Source: Armatimonadota bacterium
GTDB taxonomy: Bacteria > Armatimonadota > Chthonomonadetes > Chthonomonadales > Chthonomonadaceae
Reading direction: 5' to 3'
NCBI GenBank assembly: GCA_028871815.1
Contig: JAGWMJ010000005.1
Span: 1 to 64,000 of the forward strand
DNA length: 64,000 nucleotides
Positions 8,526 to 17,789 of the stretch are shown here, in pieces. Position 1 is the first letter of the stretch, and every line of letters begins with the position of its first letter. Position numbers and translations under genes: made by a program. The notes beneath the pieces were generated by a model, which was given only the letters and a program-made list of their open reading frames with translations, made no database searches and was not told where the DNA came from.

Positions 8526-9929
8526 CTATACCGTCTGCCTCTTCCACCGGCCCGTACGGAAGTAGAGCAGCGTCGCCACGCCACTCACCATCGTCGAGCC
8601 ACTCATCGCGAGCCAGGCTCCGTGTGCCTGCAGTCCTGCCGCCACCATGAGGAGCCAGGCAGCAGGCAGCCGCACGAACCACATGTTGAAGAGGGTTATA
8701 CAGGTGGGAATCAGCGTTTCACCGGCGCCCTGCATGGCGCCCATCAGCACCATTCCCAGGGCCAGGAAAGGCTCGCAGAATGCGTTGATTCGCAGGTAGT
8801 CCGCGCCGATTCGCTGCACCATGGGATCCGTGGTGAAGAGACTGCTGAACGGTTTGGCGAACACAAAGAAGCAGATCGCCACAGCAGTCATAAGCACGAC
8901 AGCCTGCATCAGCGCGTGGTAAGCGCACCGCTCCGCGCGGCGGGGATTGCCGGCGCCAAGGTTCTGGCCGACGAGCGTGGCTGCCGAGACGCGGTAGCCA
9001 AAGCCGGGCATAAACGCGGCCGCCTCCGCGCGCATTCCGATCTCCAGCGCGGCAACTCCTGCGGAGCCATCTGCCGTGTGCGCCAGCATGCCGGTAAACA
9101 GCAGCATGGCTACGCTGCGGAGCACGCCCTGAACACTGGCAGGGATACCGATGCGCAGAATGCGCCACGCCCATTCGCGCGTGAGACGCAGGTTGTGCGC
9201 CGAGACGGCAGCGGGAATGCCGCCAGGCGACCGCGTGACGGCAAGGTAGACCAACATTTCGAAGATCATCGAGCCGGCAAAACCGAGGCCCGCCCCACGC
9301 ACGCCAAGCGCCGGAAAGCCCAGCAAGCCGTAGATGAGCACCACGCTGAGCGCCGTGTGGACCAGAATCACCACGCACATGATGTACATGGGGGTCCGCG
9401 TATTGCCGATTCCACGAAATGACGCGATAAGGGCGCTTCCGACCATCATTGCCGGGACGCCGGTCATTGCCATGGCCAGGAATTGGGCACAGAGACGCCG
9501 CGATTCGGTGTTGGCTGCGCCGCCAAGCAGAAGGTCGGCAAACCTGAAGCGTAACAGGAAGCATATCGCTGCGAATACGACTCCGGCCAGTGCCGCCAGG
9601 CTTATCGCCTGGCCGGCAGACCGGGCGGCAGCGGCGTGGTTTCCTTCACCTGTACTGCGAGCAACCAGCGCGGTAGCGCCGACGGTGACTCCCATCGACA
9701 GCGCGAGGAGGATGTAGATCATCTGTCCGCCGACGCCGGTTGCCGCCAGAGCGGCGCGACTATCCGGCAGGTGGCCAACGAATAGCGCGTCCATCATGCT
9801 GTTCACCATCTGCATCATCATGGTGAGGATGACGGGCCATGCCAGCACCCAGATTACGCGATGCAGACGCTCCTCCGGAGACACACGCTGCAGTTTGGTT
9901 TCCGGCAGTTGCATGAGTTGGTCCGGCAA
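8526..9929 (-). CDS. MATE family efflux transporter (copy 1)
   Basis: A 467-aa protein with about 12 membrane helices and the two-fold internal repeat of MATE exporters. Signature segments include AWPVILTMMMQMVNSMMDALFVGHL at the start and GVTVGATALVARSTGEG in the first half. MATE proteins export cationic compounds using H+ or Na+ gradients. It is a clear paralogue of the next minus-strand gene (same length, same order of motifs such as TADGSAGVAALEIGMRAEA). The substrate is unknown. Confidence 0.9.
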   Translation of the reverse strand: MPDQLMQLPETKLQRVSPEERLHRVIWVLAWPVILTMMMQMVNSMMDALFVGHLPDSRAALAATGVGGQMIYILLALSMGVTVGATALVARSTGEGNHAAAARSAGQAISLAALAGVVFAAICFLLRFRFADLLLGGAANTESRRLCAQFLAMAMTGVPAMMVGSALIASFRGIGNTRTPMYIMCVVILVHTALSVVLIYGLLGFPALGVRGAGLGFAGSMIFEMLVYLAVTRSPGGIPAAVSAHNLRLTREWAWRILRIGIPASVQGVLRSVAMLLFTGMLAHTADGSAGVAALEIGMRAEAAAFMPGFGYRVSAATLVGQNLGAGNPRRAERCAYHALMQAVVLMTAVAICFFVFAKPFSSLFTTDPMVQRIGADYLRINAFCEPFLALGMVLMGAMQGAGETLIPTCITLFNMWFVRLPAAWLLMVAAGLQAHGAWLAMSGSTMVSGVATLLYFRTGRWKRQTV

Positions 9930-10046
9930 TAAGAGGAGAGCTGGCCACTACACTCAAGTGCAAAGAGGATGGCGCGAACCGGCCCTGAGTATACCTAGGG
10001 AACCGGGGCGCCATCGTTGGCGCCGCTGCGGCGCTCCAGGGCCCGT

Positions 10047-11435
10047 TCAGACCTTGTAATGCTTCCAGCGGCCGGTGCGAAAGTAGAGGCTGATACAGAT
10101 ACCGTTCAGAATGGCCGAAACGCACGTCGCGATCCAGGCGCCGCGGGCCTGCAGACCGGAATAGAACATCAGAAACCAGGCAAGCGGCAGCTGTATGAGC
10201 CAGTTTTCCACGATAGTGATCAAGGATGGGATGAGCGTTTCGCCTGCACCGCGCATGGCGCCGGCAAACACCATGGTGCATGCCATGAAGGGCTGGCAAA
10301 ACGCATTGATTCGGAGGTATTCGGCGCCGAGATGCCGCACCGCGGGATCGGATGTGAAGAGCCCGCTCAACGTGTGGGCAAAAACAAAGAAGCAGACACC
10401 TGCCATCGACATGAACGCGGCGGATTGCAGGGCTGCGCCGCGCGCAGCCTGCTCCGCCCGTTTCGGCAGACCCGCGCCGAGGTTCTGGCCCGCGAGGGTG
10501 GCTGCCGCAACCCGGTAGCCGGCGCCTGGCATCACGGCTACGGCCTCGGCGCGGATACCGATCTCGAGCGCAGCGACTCCGGCGGAACCGTCTGCCGTGT
10601 GCGCCAGGATGCCCGTGAGCACCAGCATGGCTGCGTGCCCAAGCAGAGCGCGCATGGAAGCCGGCACGCCGATGCGCAGGATACGCCGGCTCCATGCTGC
10701 GGTCAGCCTCAGATTCCGCCACGTGAAAGCCTCTGGAATGCCCAGCCGGGACCTGAGGGCGACGACATAGAGTATCACTTCGGCTAGTGCAGAGCCCGCG
10801 AACGCAGCCCCGGCGCCCCGAACCAGCAGCCGCGGAAAGCCGAGCAGGCCGAAGATGAGGAGAGCGCTCAGCAGGAGGTGCACTGCCACCACTACGATCA
10901 TGATATGCATGGGAGTACGCGTGTCACCGGCGCCGCGAAACGCGGCAATGATAGCCGCGCCAACGAACATCGGGAGCGCTCCCGGAAGCGCAGCCGCCAG
11001 ATACTGCACGCACTGCCGCCGCGCCTCAACGTTGGCCGGGCCGCCGAGCAGAACGCCCGCCAGATGGAAGCGCAGGACATAGCAGGCCAGCCCGATCAGC
11101 GTGCCGGAGATCGCTGCCAGTGTAATCGCCTGACCGGCTGCCCGGGCAGCATCCGACCTGTTTCCGGCTCCGATACTGCGCGAAACCAGGGCCGTTACGC
11201 CGGCGCTGACGCCCATTGAACTGACGACGAGGAGATAGATCAGCGAACCGCCCACACCGGCCGCAGCGAGCGCCGCCCTGCTGTTGGGAAGATGCCCAAC
11301 GAAGAGTGCATCCATCATGCTGTTCGCCATCAGCAGCAGCATGGTGACGACAGCGGGCCACGCGAGTGACCAGATGGCCCGGTGCAGTGGCGGCTCAGCC
11401 GCGCCGAAAGTGTCGTCGGAGTCCGCTGGTTGCAC
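10047..11435 (-). CDS. MATE family efflux transporter (copy 2)
   Basis: A 462-aa paralogue of the neighbouring MATE protein, upstream of it in transcription order and separated by about 117 bp. Shared segments include MMDALFVGHLPNSRAALAA, TALVSRSIGAGN and HTADGSAGVAALEIGIRAEA. The divergence indicates an old tandem duplication. MATE proteins normally work as single chains, so the two copies could have different substrates. A small GGCGCC..GGCGCC inverted repeat lies between the genes (about 10000-10025). Confidence 0.9.
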   Translation of the reverse strand: MQPADSDDTFGAAEPPLHRAIWSLAWPAVVTMLLLMANSMMDALFVGHLPNSRAALAAAGVGGSLIYLLVVSSMGVSAGVTALVSRSIGAGNRSDAARAAGQAITLAAISGTLIGLACYVLRFHLAGVLLGGPANVEARRQCVQYLAAALPGALPMFVGAAIIAAFRGAGDTRTPMHIMIVVVAVHLLLSALLIFGLLGFPRLLVRGAGAAFAGSALAEVILYVVALRSRLGIPEAFTWRNLRLTAAWSRRILRIGVPASMRALLGHAAMLVLTGILAHTADGSAGVAALEIGIRAEAVAVMPGAGYRVAAATLAGQNLGAGLPKRAEQAARGAALQSAAFMSMAGVCFFVFAHTLSGLFTSDPAVRHLGAEYLRINAFCQPFMACTMVFAGAMRGAGETLIPSLITIVENWLIQLPLAWFLMFYSGLQARGAWIATCVSAILNGICISLYFRTGRWKHYKV

Positions 11436-11549
11436 GAAAGGGCCTCAGCTCAACAGGTGACGGGCGCGCAGAAAGGAGATGCTGCCGAACAGGCAGGCGG
11501 GAGTCGCCCAGTATACCTTCGGCTGGGGCGCCCTACCGCAGGCGCCGGG

Positions 11550-11590
11550 TACAATGAGAGATCGCCGCGCCGGAACAATTCGGCGCGGCG
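11550..11590 (+). promoter_or_regulatory. Candidate -10 box and leader hairpin upstream of the RNase Z-like gene
   Basis: TACAAT at 11550-11555 is followed, where transcription would begin, by a perfect 10-bp hairpin (11563-11572 with 11581-11590, 8-nt loop). No good -35 is visible. The stem would sit at the extreme 5' end of the mRNA, where it could protect the message or regulate translation (inference). The remaining upstream region to 11436 shows no gene. Confidence 0.35.
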
Positions 11591-11614
11591 CTTTGTTGAG
11601 TTGCCTCAAGTACC

Positions 11615-12520
11615 ATGGATGCACCACGCCTAACGGTATTCTCTGTACCGCTCGTCTCGACATGGGTTCTGGACGAGACGCACCGGATTCTGTTTGACGC
11701 AGGCGACGGTGCGGCGGCCATGCTGGAGGGCCGAATCCTGCGCGCCAACATCGTGGCGCTGACGCACGCGCACCGCGATCACATCGGCGGTTTGCCGCAG
11801 CTTCTCAACCTGCGCGCGCAGGGCGCGGAAGCACCAACTCTGAGCATCGTGCATCCTGCGGGCAGCGGCGCGATTGGCGCCATGGCGCGCTTTCTGGCAC
11901 GCCTGGACCCCGCTACAACCGGCACGCTGTCGTGGGCGGAGTGGAACGCCGGCGATCAGCTCGAACTGGAGCATCACCACAGGCTTATTGCGTTCGGCAC
12001 CCGCCATATACCCGGCGGCGCCGGAACGGCATCGCGATCACTGGGTTATCGTGTGGAGCGCACGGTCAGCCGCCTTCGACCGGAGCTGCGAGGTCTCCCC
12101 CAATCCGAACTGGACCAGATGTGGCGATCGAGCGGCCGCGATGCGATAACCCGGGATGAGGTGGAGACGGTGCTTGCCGTGAGCGGCGACACCACGGTCC
12201 TCACGCCGGACGAGGTTGGGCACGCCCGATTTCTACTGCACGAGTGTACATTTCTGGAACTGGATTCCGATGCGTTTGAGTCGGTTCGCCAGCGCGGGCA
12301 CGAACACAGCTCGCTGGATGAGGTGCTGCAGCTGGCAGCGGATGCCGGCGTGGAGCGGCTGGCACTCTACCATATCTCGCGACGATACGCCGACGACGAG
12401 ATTGTGCGGCTTGTGCGCGCCAGGTGCGCGGCGCGGCATCTGGCCGCTTCGGTCAGCGTGGCATTCCCCGGGCGGGTAACCACCGACATTTTCGGTCAGG
12501 CGGTTTGGCCCGGTGTGTAG
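11615..12520 (+). CDS. Metallo-beta-lactamase fold hydrolase, RNase Z-like
   Basis: A 301-aa protein with the zinc motif THAHRDHIGG (HxHxDH) near residue 50. The C-terminal block LLHECTFLE... HEHSSLDEVLQLAADAGV... LALYHISRRY parallels the final motifs of RNase Z/ElaC enzymes, which cut the 3' trailer from tRNA precursors. The last 25 bp overlap tail-to-tail with a CCA-adding enzyme gene, which suits a role in tRNA 3'-end maturation. Another MBL-fold activity remains possible because I cannot see a typical RNase Z exosite arm. Confidence 0.7.
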   Translation: MDAPRLTVFSVPLVSTWVLDETHRILFDAGDGAAAMLEGRILRANIVALTHAHRDHIGGLPQLLNLRAQGAEAPTLSIVHPAGSGAIGAMARFLARLDPATTGTLSWAEWNAGDQLELEHHHRLIAFGTRHIPGGAGTASRSLGYRVERTVSRLRPELRGLPQSELDQMWRSSGRDAITRDEVETVLAVSGDTTVLTPDEVGHARFLLHECTFLELDSDAFESVRQRGHEHSSLDEVLQLAADAGVERLALYHISRRYADDEIVRLVRARCAARHLAASVSVAFPGRVTTDIFGQAVWPGV

Positions 12521-13974
12521 GCGGCCTCGGTCGCCGATTCCGTACCGCTTCCGGAGGCGACCCACCACGCGCGCAGCATCACCGCAGCGGCATCCCGATC
12601 ATCCGGCGGCAGTGCACCCTCAATGACCTGGTTAAGCAGATACTCCTTGGCGCGCCCCACAGCCTCCGAAGGCCCTAATCCTAGCTCCTGCATGATCTCG
12701 CTGCCCGACAGCGGACTCTCGAGCGCCACCACATTCATGGCGGCGTTAACCGCTTCGATGCGGCCTCTCAGCCCTACGAGATCTACCTCCATGTCGGACG
12801 GAATACTGCACGCGGCAATATCGCAGCGCGCCATGATAAACAGCTCGTCAAGGTAAGAGCCGCAGTCCCGGATCAGCCGACGGATCGAGGCATCGGTCCA
12901 CTCCGGCAGATAGTCGCCCAGTCGCATGTGAAGCCGCACGAGGTCGCAGACCGGAACGACATCGCGAGCGGCAAACTTGAGGCGCGTCATCATGGCGTGC
13001 ACCATGCCCGCTCCAACCGCAGCGTGGTGGTAGAAGTGCACGCCGCGTGCGTCCTCCGTTCTTGTGGCGGGCTTACCGATATCGTGCCACAGCATCGCGA
13101 GGCGCGTGTGCATTCCGGCGGTGGGTGGCAGCGCCTCCACCGCCCGCAGCGTGTGCTCCCACACATCCCATGGGTGCCAGGCACTTTGAATGCAGCCCAC
13201 CATCGGGCTCATCTCCGGCAGTATCTGCGGGAGCAGTCCGGACTGGAGCAGTAGGTCCATGCCGGCGCGCGCGGCGGAAGGCTCGAGTGCGATGATCTTA
13301 AGGAGCTCATCCTGCATGCGCTCCCACGCGACGGTTGGCGGCGCCAGGCTGGCGGCGGAGCTTTGAATGCTTAGCCAGCACTCGTCGTCGATTATGAAGT
13401 TGAGCTGCGCGGCAAATCTTATGGCGCGGAGCATCCGGAGCGGATCGTCGAGAAACGTGGCGTGCGGTTCGCGTGGGGTACGGATACGGCCCGCCTCAAT
13501 ATCCGCAAGCCCGCGTCCCGTGAGGTCCCGTATCTCGCCGGAGTGGAGCTCTTCCAGCAGCGTGTTGATGGTGAAGTCGCGCCGAAGCACATCCTGTTCA
13601 ATCGTCGCCGGGGCCACGGTGGGCTTTCGTGATCCCGCCAGGTAACTCTCGGCGCGCGCGCCGGCCATCTCAATATTGACGGCGCGCATCCGCGGCGCCG
13701 GACGGACGCGAATGAGGGCAGTGCCGAAACGCGAGTAGATTACGGGTGGCCAGTCTATAACGCCTCTGGCGAAGAGCCATTTGGCGAACTCCACGGCATC
13801 GCCATCCACCAGGAGGTCGACGTCTGGGGATGCCGGGCGGTGTAGAATCCGATCACGAAGCCAGCCGCCGACCAGATAGATGCGGCCCTGCCACGGCGTG
13901 TGCTCGGTGGCGCCGCGCAAAACACCGACTGCCTGTTCGGCAGTCGAGCGCGATCCGGCACGGTAACTTCTCAT
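12496..13974 (-). CDS. cca: CCA-adding enzyme / tRNA nucleotidyltransferase with HD domain
   Basis: A 492-aa protein. The ATG at MRSYRAG is preferred over an upstream in-frame extension because the conserved nucleotidyltransferase block begins soon after: LVGGWLRDRIL (GG..RD), then SPDVDLLVDG carrying the catalytic aspartates. The RNA-binding and neck region follows, then an HD domain with MLWHDIGKPATRT. Class II tRNA nucleotidyltransferases build or repair the 3' CCA; poly(A) polymerases share the fold, so exact specificity is inferred. The only tRNA gene in the window lacks an encoded CCA. The 3' end overlaps the RNase Z-like gene. Confidence 0.85.
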   Translation of the reverse strand: MRSYRAGSRSTAEQAVGVLRGATEHTPWQGRIYLVGGWLRDRILHRPASPDVDLLVDGDAVEFAKWLFARGVIDWPPVIYSRFGTALIRVRPAPRMRAVNIEMAGARAESYLAGSRKPTVAPATIEQDVLRRDFTINTLLEELHSGEIRDLTGRGLADIEAGRIRTPREPHATFLDDPLRMLRAIRFAAQLNFIIDDECWLSIQSSAASLAPPTVAWERMQDELLKIIALEPSAARAGMDLLLQSGLLPQILPEMSPMVGCIQSAWHPWDVWEHTLRAVEALPPTAGMHTRLAMLWHDIGKPATRTEDARGVHFYHHAAVGAGMVHAMMTRLKFAARDVVPVCDLVRLHMRLGDYLPEWTDASIRRLIRDCGSYLDELFIMARCDIAACSIPSDMEVDLVGLRGRIEAVNAAMNVVALESPLSGSEIMQELGLGPSEAVGRAKEYLLNQVIEGALPPDDRDAAAVMLRAWWVASGSGTESATEAAYTPGQTA

Positions 13975-14030
13975 AGCGAGGGAGTATACCGCCGCGCCGA
14001 GATCAGGCGGAGAGGCGAGAGCCGCCGCGT

Positions 14031-14657
14031 TTACTCGCCGATCGCCGGCTCGGGCGCGGTGGAAACTGGGCGCGCTGGATGGTGCGTGGGCTCCGCCGGC
14101 AGGCTCGGCGCGGTGAGCGATGAGCACTTCGATACCGGAACGGAGCGTCGGCTGCGGAACGTGCCCAGGCACACATCCGCCAGCGGAAAGAAGACGTTAA
14201 AGTTTTGCTGCATATACCGGTGATGGATGCGGTGATGCTCTTTGACGAACCGGTAGATGGCGGTACGCTCGAACCACCGGCTGCGCGGCACGTGCATGCA
14301 GTAGTGGAAGTACTCATACACACCGTAGTACGCTGTCACAGCGGCCAGGCCGCCCCAGAGGCTGGGAATACCGGTGAACCACTGGGCGAACATCATGAAC
14401 GGTAGATGCACGCCGATAAACATCGGCAGTGCAAACCAATCCATAGAGATGTGGTCTTTCTGGCGGCCCTCCACCCACTCATACGAGGCCGGCTCATAAC
14501 GATACCGCTGGTGGTGCACCAGGGCATGCGCTTTGAACGTATGGCGGATGAACTTCGGCGAGTGGAAGAGATGCTTGTGAAATGCCCACTCGAAAAAGCT
14601 GGCGTAGGTGAAGTAGAACAGAAACGCCAATACCTGGCACCTGAATTCCCATGTCAT
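14031..14657 (-). CDS. Fatty acid hydroxylase superfamily membrane protein
   Basis: A 208-aa protein with the di-iron histidine boxes of the fatty acid hydroxylase/sterol desaturase superfamily: HKHLFH (residues ~27-32), HALVHH, and a late HRIHH. Several hydrophobic helices surround them. These enzymes hydroxylate or desaturate lipid chains at the membrane. The last ~35 residues are Pro/Ala-rich and lack family similarity. The substrate is unknown; hopanoid or fatty acyl chains are candidates given the lipid genes in the window (inference). Confidence 0.82.
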   Translation of the reverse strand: MTWEFRCQVLAFLFYFTYASFFEWAFHKHLFHSPKFIRHTFKAHALVHHQRYRYEPASYEWVEGRQKDHISMDWFALPMFIGVHLPFMMFAQWFTGIPSLWGGLAAVTAYYGVYEYFHYCMHVPRSRWFERTAIYRFVKEHHRIHHRYMQQNFNVFFPLADVCLGTFRSRRSVPVSKCSSLTAPSLPAEPTHHPARPVSTAPEPAIGE

Positions 14658-15007
14658 AAACGTGTCAGATCCTCCAGAAGGCCGGCTGAGCGCGTCGACC
14701 TGCCGTTTGGCCGGCGACGCGGAGAGTGCCCGGCAGCGTGCTGCAGATGTGCAGCTGCCGCCGCCGAATTGCGCAGGTTTCCGCGCTGGGCAAAGAGTTG
14801 GTCAAAAGCAATAGGGTGAGGTTCGGGTCGACACGCCCACACAGTGGCACGAATAGTGTACCTTAATGGGCGGCGAGCATAACGGTCCGGTCGCGCGCCT
14901 GATGAGAGACACAGGTTTCTTTACGTTCGGCGTCGAACCTCCGTTTCAGGGAAGTTGACGCAGCTGCCGCGGGTACACAGCCATATGCACCGCGAAAAGG
15001 AGAGATT
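14658..15007. other. Intergenic region, no gene seen
   Basis: This 350-bp gap lies between the minus-strand hydroxylase and the plus-strand outer-membrane-like protein. Short open frames on both strands show no recognisable features. It should hold divergent promoters; I see no clear -35/-10 pair or strong hairpin. Confidence 0.4.
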
Positions 15008-15568
15008 TTGAAAACCCGATTTGTTGTTCTGACGGCATGCCTGTTTGTTGGTTCGGCCGGCTTGTCGAGCGCTGCTGTTGCTCAAGCGCCGACACCCGCC
15101 GAGCGGGTGCTAGGGTCGCTGCTGAGCGTAGGGGGATATGCCTTTACACAGGGACGGGCTATCCGGGCGCTGGGTACCCCCAAGTTCTTTGGCGATTCGC
15201 TGCTCTATGGCAAGCCGGCCAGTCGTGGTGGCTGGCTCTACAGCGGCGGCATCGAACTAATGGGGGCCAGCGACCACTTTTTGCCGTTCACCGGTGGCAA
15301 TAGCGCCGACCTTATTGGGCCCAGCTTCCGCGTGACCACTGCGCAGGTGGCCGGTCGACTGCAGCCGTTTGCCGGCGCCGGGCTCTACTACTTTTCCGTC
15401 CATTCCGACCGTGAGAAGTTCAACTCCAACGGCATCGTGCCGGGTATCTCTTTCGGCGTCCGGTACCCCGTGGCCAGGTTTGTAACCCTGGAGGCCGCCT
15501 ACCATATCAACGGCACCATCGGCGGCCTTGGATCCGATGGCTTTGCGCTCACCCTAAACGTATTCTGA
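15008..15568 (+). CDS. Secreted protein resembling a small outer-membrane beta-barrel
   Basis: A 186-aa protein starting at a TTG with a strong AAGGAG site just upstream. The signal peptide (MKTRFVVLTACLFVGSAGLS...AVAQA) ends near residue 26. The remainder alternates polar and hydrophobic residues with many Gly and aromatics and ends in FALTLNVF. A terminal Phe and features such as LQPFAGAGLYYFSV and ISFGVRYPVARFVTLEAAYH resemble OmpW/OmpA-like barrels. No family can be named with certainty. Confidence 0.65.
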   Translation: MKTRFVVLTACLFVGSAGLSSAAVAQAPTPAERVLGSLLSVGGYAFTQGRAIRALGTPKFFGDSLLYGKPASRGGWLYSGGIELMGASDHFLPFTGGNSADLIGPSFRVTTAQVAGRLQPFAGAGLYYFSVHSDREKFNSNGIVPGISFGVRYPVARFVTLEAAYHINGTIGGLGSDGFALTLNVF

Positions 15569-15599
15569 TGGCGCGGCGACCCGGCAGGCAGGTAACGGC

Positions 15600-16631
15600 A
15601 TGCACACACCGGTAGACCTTCGCAGCGACACCACAACGCGGCCCTCGGCATCCATGCGGGCTGCGATGGCAGCTGCCGAGGTTGGCGACGACGTGTTCGA
15701 CGACGATCCAACGATCCACCGTCTCCAGGAGCAGGCGGCCACTCGTTTCGGCAAGGAGGCTGCGCTGTTGATGCCCTCGGGCACCATGAGCAACTGCGTG
15801 GCCGTGAAGACACACACTACTCCCGGCGATGAGATTCTTCTGGATGCGGCGGCGCACTCCATGCTCTACGAGGTGGGGATGCCGGCCGTGATCGCAAACG
15901 TGCTCACGCGACAGTTTCCCAGCGAGCGCGGCGTGCCCGATGTGCCGTTCATCGCCGCCAATATCCAGACCGAATCGATTCACGCACCCGGCACCAGACT
16001 GATCGTGCTGGAGAACACGCATAACCGTGCCGGCGGGGCGATTATACCCATGGAGACACACCGTGAAATATGGGAGATCGCCAACGAACGAGGCCTGATG
16101 CTGCATATCGATGGCGCTCGCATCCTCAACGCCGCAGTGGCCACCGGGACCGAGCCGCGTGAGTACGGCGCCTGCTGCCATTCAATCACGTTCTGTCTGT
16201 CAAAGGGCCTCGGATGCCCGGTCGGTTCCGTGCTGTGCGGCAGTCGCGAGTTTATCGGTCGCGCCCGTCGCGTACGCAAACTGCTCGGCGGCGGCATGCG
16301 TCAGGCCGGTATTCTGGCCGCGGCCGGAATCTATGCGCTGGAGAACCATGTGGATCGCCTGGCCGACGATCACCGGCGCGCAGCAGCCCTGGCCATGGCG
16401 ATCCGCGGCGCTCGCAATCTGGGTCTGGACGATCGGCCGCCGCCGACCAACATGGTCTACGTTCGTACGGCGGGCAGCGCCGCCGCCTTTTGCGCTGCGA
16501 TGCGCGAAGCTGGAGTCCTGGCTGCGCCAACTGCCGCGGACCGATTTCGATTGGTGACGCATCTGGATATTGACGATGACGACGTTGAATTCGCGGCGAA
16601 CGCTATTTGCCGCGTCGCAGCGGCTGCCTGA
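15600..16631 (+). CDS. ltaE: Low-specificity L-threonine aldolase
   Basis: A 343-aa PLP enzyme of the beta-eliminating lyase/threonine aldolase family, which splits L-threonine or allo-threonine to glycine and acetaldehyde. The N-terminus VDLRSDTTTRPS... VGDDVFDDDPT is the family signature. MPSGTMSN and LMLHIDGARI are conserved cofactor-site blocks, and SKGLGCPVGS holds the Schiff-base lysine. Length is normal. It is followed closely by two zinc-dependent dehydrogenases, so a shared amino-acid or aldehyde pathway is possible. Confidence 0.92.
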   Translation: MHTPVDLRSDTTTRPSASMRAAMAAAEVGDDVFDDDPTIHRLQEQAATRFGKEAALLMPSGTMSNCVAVKTHTTPGDEILLDAAAHSMLYEVGMPAVIANVLTRQFPSERGVPDVPFIAANIQTESIHAPGTRLIVLENTHNRAGGAIIPMETHREIWEIANERGLMLHIDGARILNAAVATGTEPREYGACCHSITFCLSKGLGCPVGSVLCGSREFIGRARRVRKLLGGGMRQAGILAAAGIYALENHVDRLADDHRRAAALAMAIRGARNLGLDDRPPPTNMVYVRTAGSAAAFCAAMREAGVLAAPTAADRFRLVTHLDIDDDDVEFAANAICRVAAAA

Positions 16632-16696
16632 GCCGGCCCGCGCAGGAAGCCACTTTGCTGCACCACGATCACGTTGAGCGCGCCGCTGCCGAGACG

Positions 16697-17782
16697 ATGC
16701 GCGCCGCCGTGTATATTGGGTGCGGCCGTGTCGAACTGCAGCACATTGCGGCGCCGGTTCCCGGAGACGACGAACTGACGGTTTCCGTGAAGGCGTGCGG
16801 ACTCTGCCTGACCGACGTGAAGAAGATCACATCCAACGCCTTCCCGGCGCCACGGGTGTTCGGCCACGAGATCGCCGGCGTAGTCCATTCGGTTGGCCGG
16901 GATGTACAGGGCTGGCAGCCTGGTGACCGGGTGGTGGTCCACCACCACGTTCCATGCCGCGACTGCTTCTGGTGTCAACGGCGTCTTTTTGCGAGCTGCG
17001 AGCAGTTCAAGAGGACCGGCACAACGGCCGGGATTGGAGAGCCTTCGGGGGGCGGGTTCTCGGAGATGATCCTCGTTCACCGCTGGTGCATACCGGGCCT
17101 CGTCCGGATTCCCGAGAGCGTGGAGGATGGTCAGGCAACCTTTGTCGAGCCCGTAAACACCTGTCTCAAGGCTCTCCAGACGGCGCAGCTCGATGTGGGC
17201 GAGACACTGCTGGTGGTGGGGCAAGGGCCAATCGGCCTCCTCTTCACATGGCTGGCGGCCTCCAGGGGAATCCAGGTCATTGCGGTCGATCCACGTACCG
17301 AGCGCCTCGATGTCTCTCGGGGGCTTGGGGCCCGGGTGGCGCTCGAACAGAGTGACAATGGGCTCCGAAAGGCTCTAAGTGACGTGACGTCCGGCCGGGG
17401 CGCTGATACCGCCATCGTCACGGCAGACAGCGAAGCAGCCGTTGCGACTGCCGTGGAGAATACTCGCGCGGGCGGCAAGATCATTCTGTTCGCCCACACC
17501 GACGCCGCCGGTCGACAGGCCGTGAGCCTCGGGCACCTCTGCCGGGAGGAGCAGTGGATCACCGGATCATACAGCACCGACTTTACTATGCAGGAGGCCG
17601 CAGCCAAGATTGTATTCAGCAATCAGTTTCCTGCATCCACGCTAATCACGCACAGGATGTCGCTGGAGGAGCTGGAGACGGCAATCACGCTCGCAAACCG
17701 TGGCCGCGGAGATGCGCTCAAGATTGTGATCGAACCCGAACGCGGAAAGCCAAACGTGGGGAACGGCGGCGAGCGCCCGTGA
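16697..17782 (+). CDS. Zinc-dependent medium-chain dehydrogenase (copy 1)
   Basis: A 361-aa MDR-family alcohol/polyol dehydrogenase. The ATG at MRAAVYIGCG is chosen because it starts the conserved GroES-like domain; upstream in-frame sequence overlaps ltaE. GHEIAGVV carries the catalytic zinc-site His and Glu. A Cys set around PCRDCFWCQ... CEQF is the structural zinc loop, and VVGQGPIGLL begins the Rossmann domain. Similar enzymes include sorbitol and threonine dehydrogenases; the substrate is not determined. The next gene is a paralogue 7 bp downstream. Confidence 0.88.
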   Translation: MRAAVYIGCGRVELQHIAAPVPGDDELTVSVKACGLCLTDVKKITSNAFPAPRVFGHEIAGVVHSVGRDVQGWQPGDRVVVHHHVPCRDCFWCQRRLFASCEQFKRTGTTAGIGEPSGGGFSEMILVHRWCIPGLVRIPESVEDGQATFVEPVNTCLKALQTAQLDVGETLLVVGQGPIGLLFTWLAASRGIQVIAVDPRTERLDVSRGLGARVALEQSDNGLRKALSDVTSGRGADTAIVTADSEAAVATAVENTRAGGKIILFAHTDAAGRQAVSLGHLCREEQWITGSYSTDFTMQEAAAKIVFSNQFPASTLITHRMSLEELETAITLANRGRGDALKIVIEPERGKPNVGNGGERP

Positions 17783-17789
17783 CGGCGGC

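Noticed and set aside
8490-9422. 310-codon plus-strand frame opposite MATE copy 1
   Set aside because: Arg/His-rich shadow of a membrane protein; no signal or motif.
12496-14172. Longer start for the CCA-adding enzyme
   Set aside because: The extra 66 residues overlap the hydroxylase gene and are unlike the family; the GG..RD block starts just after the chosen ATG.
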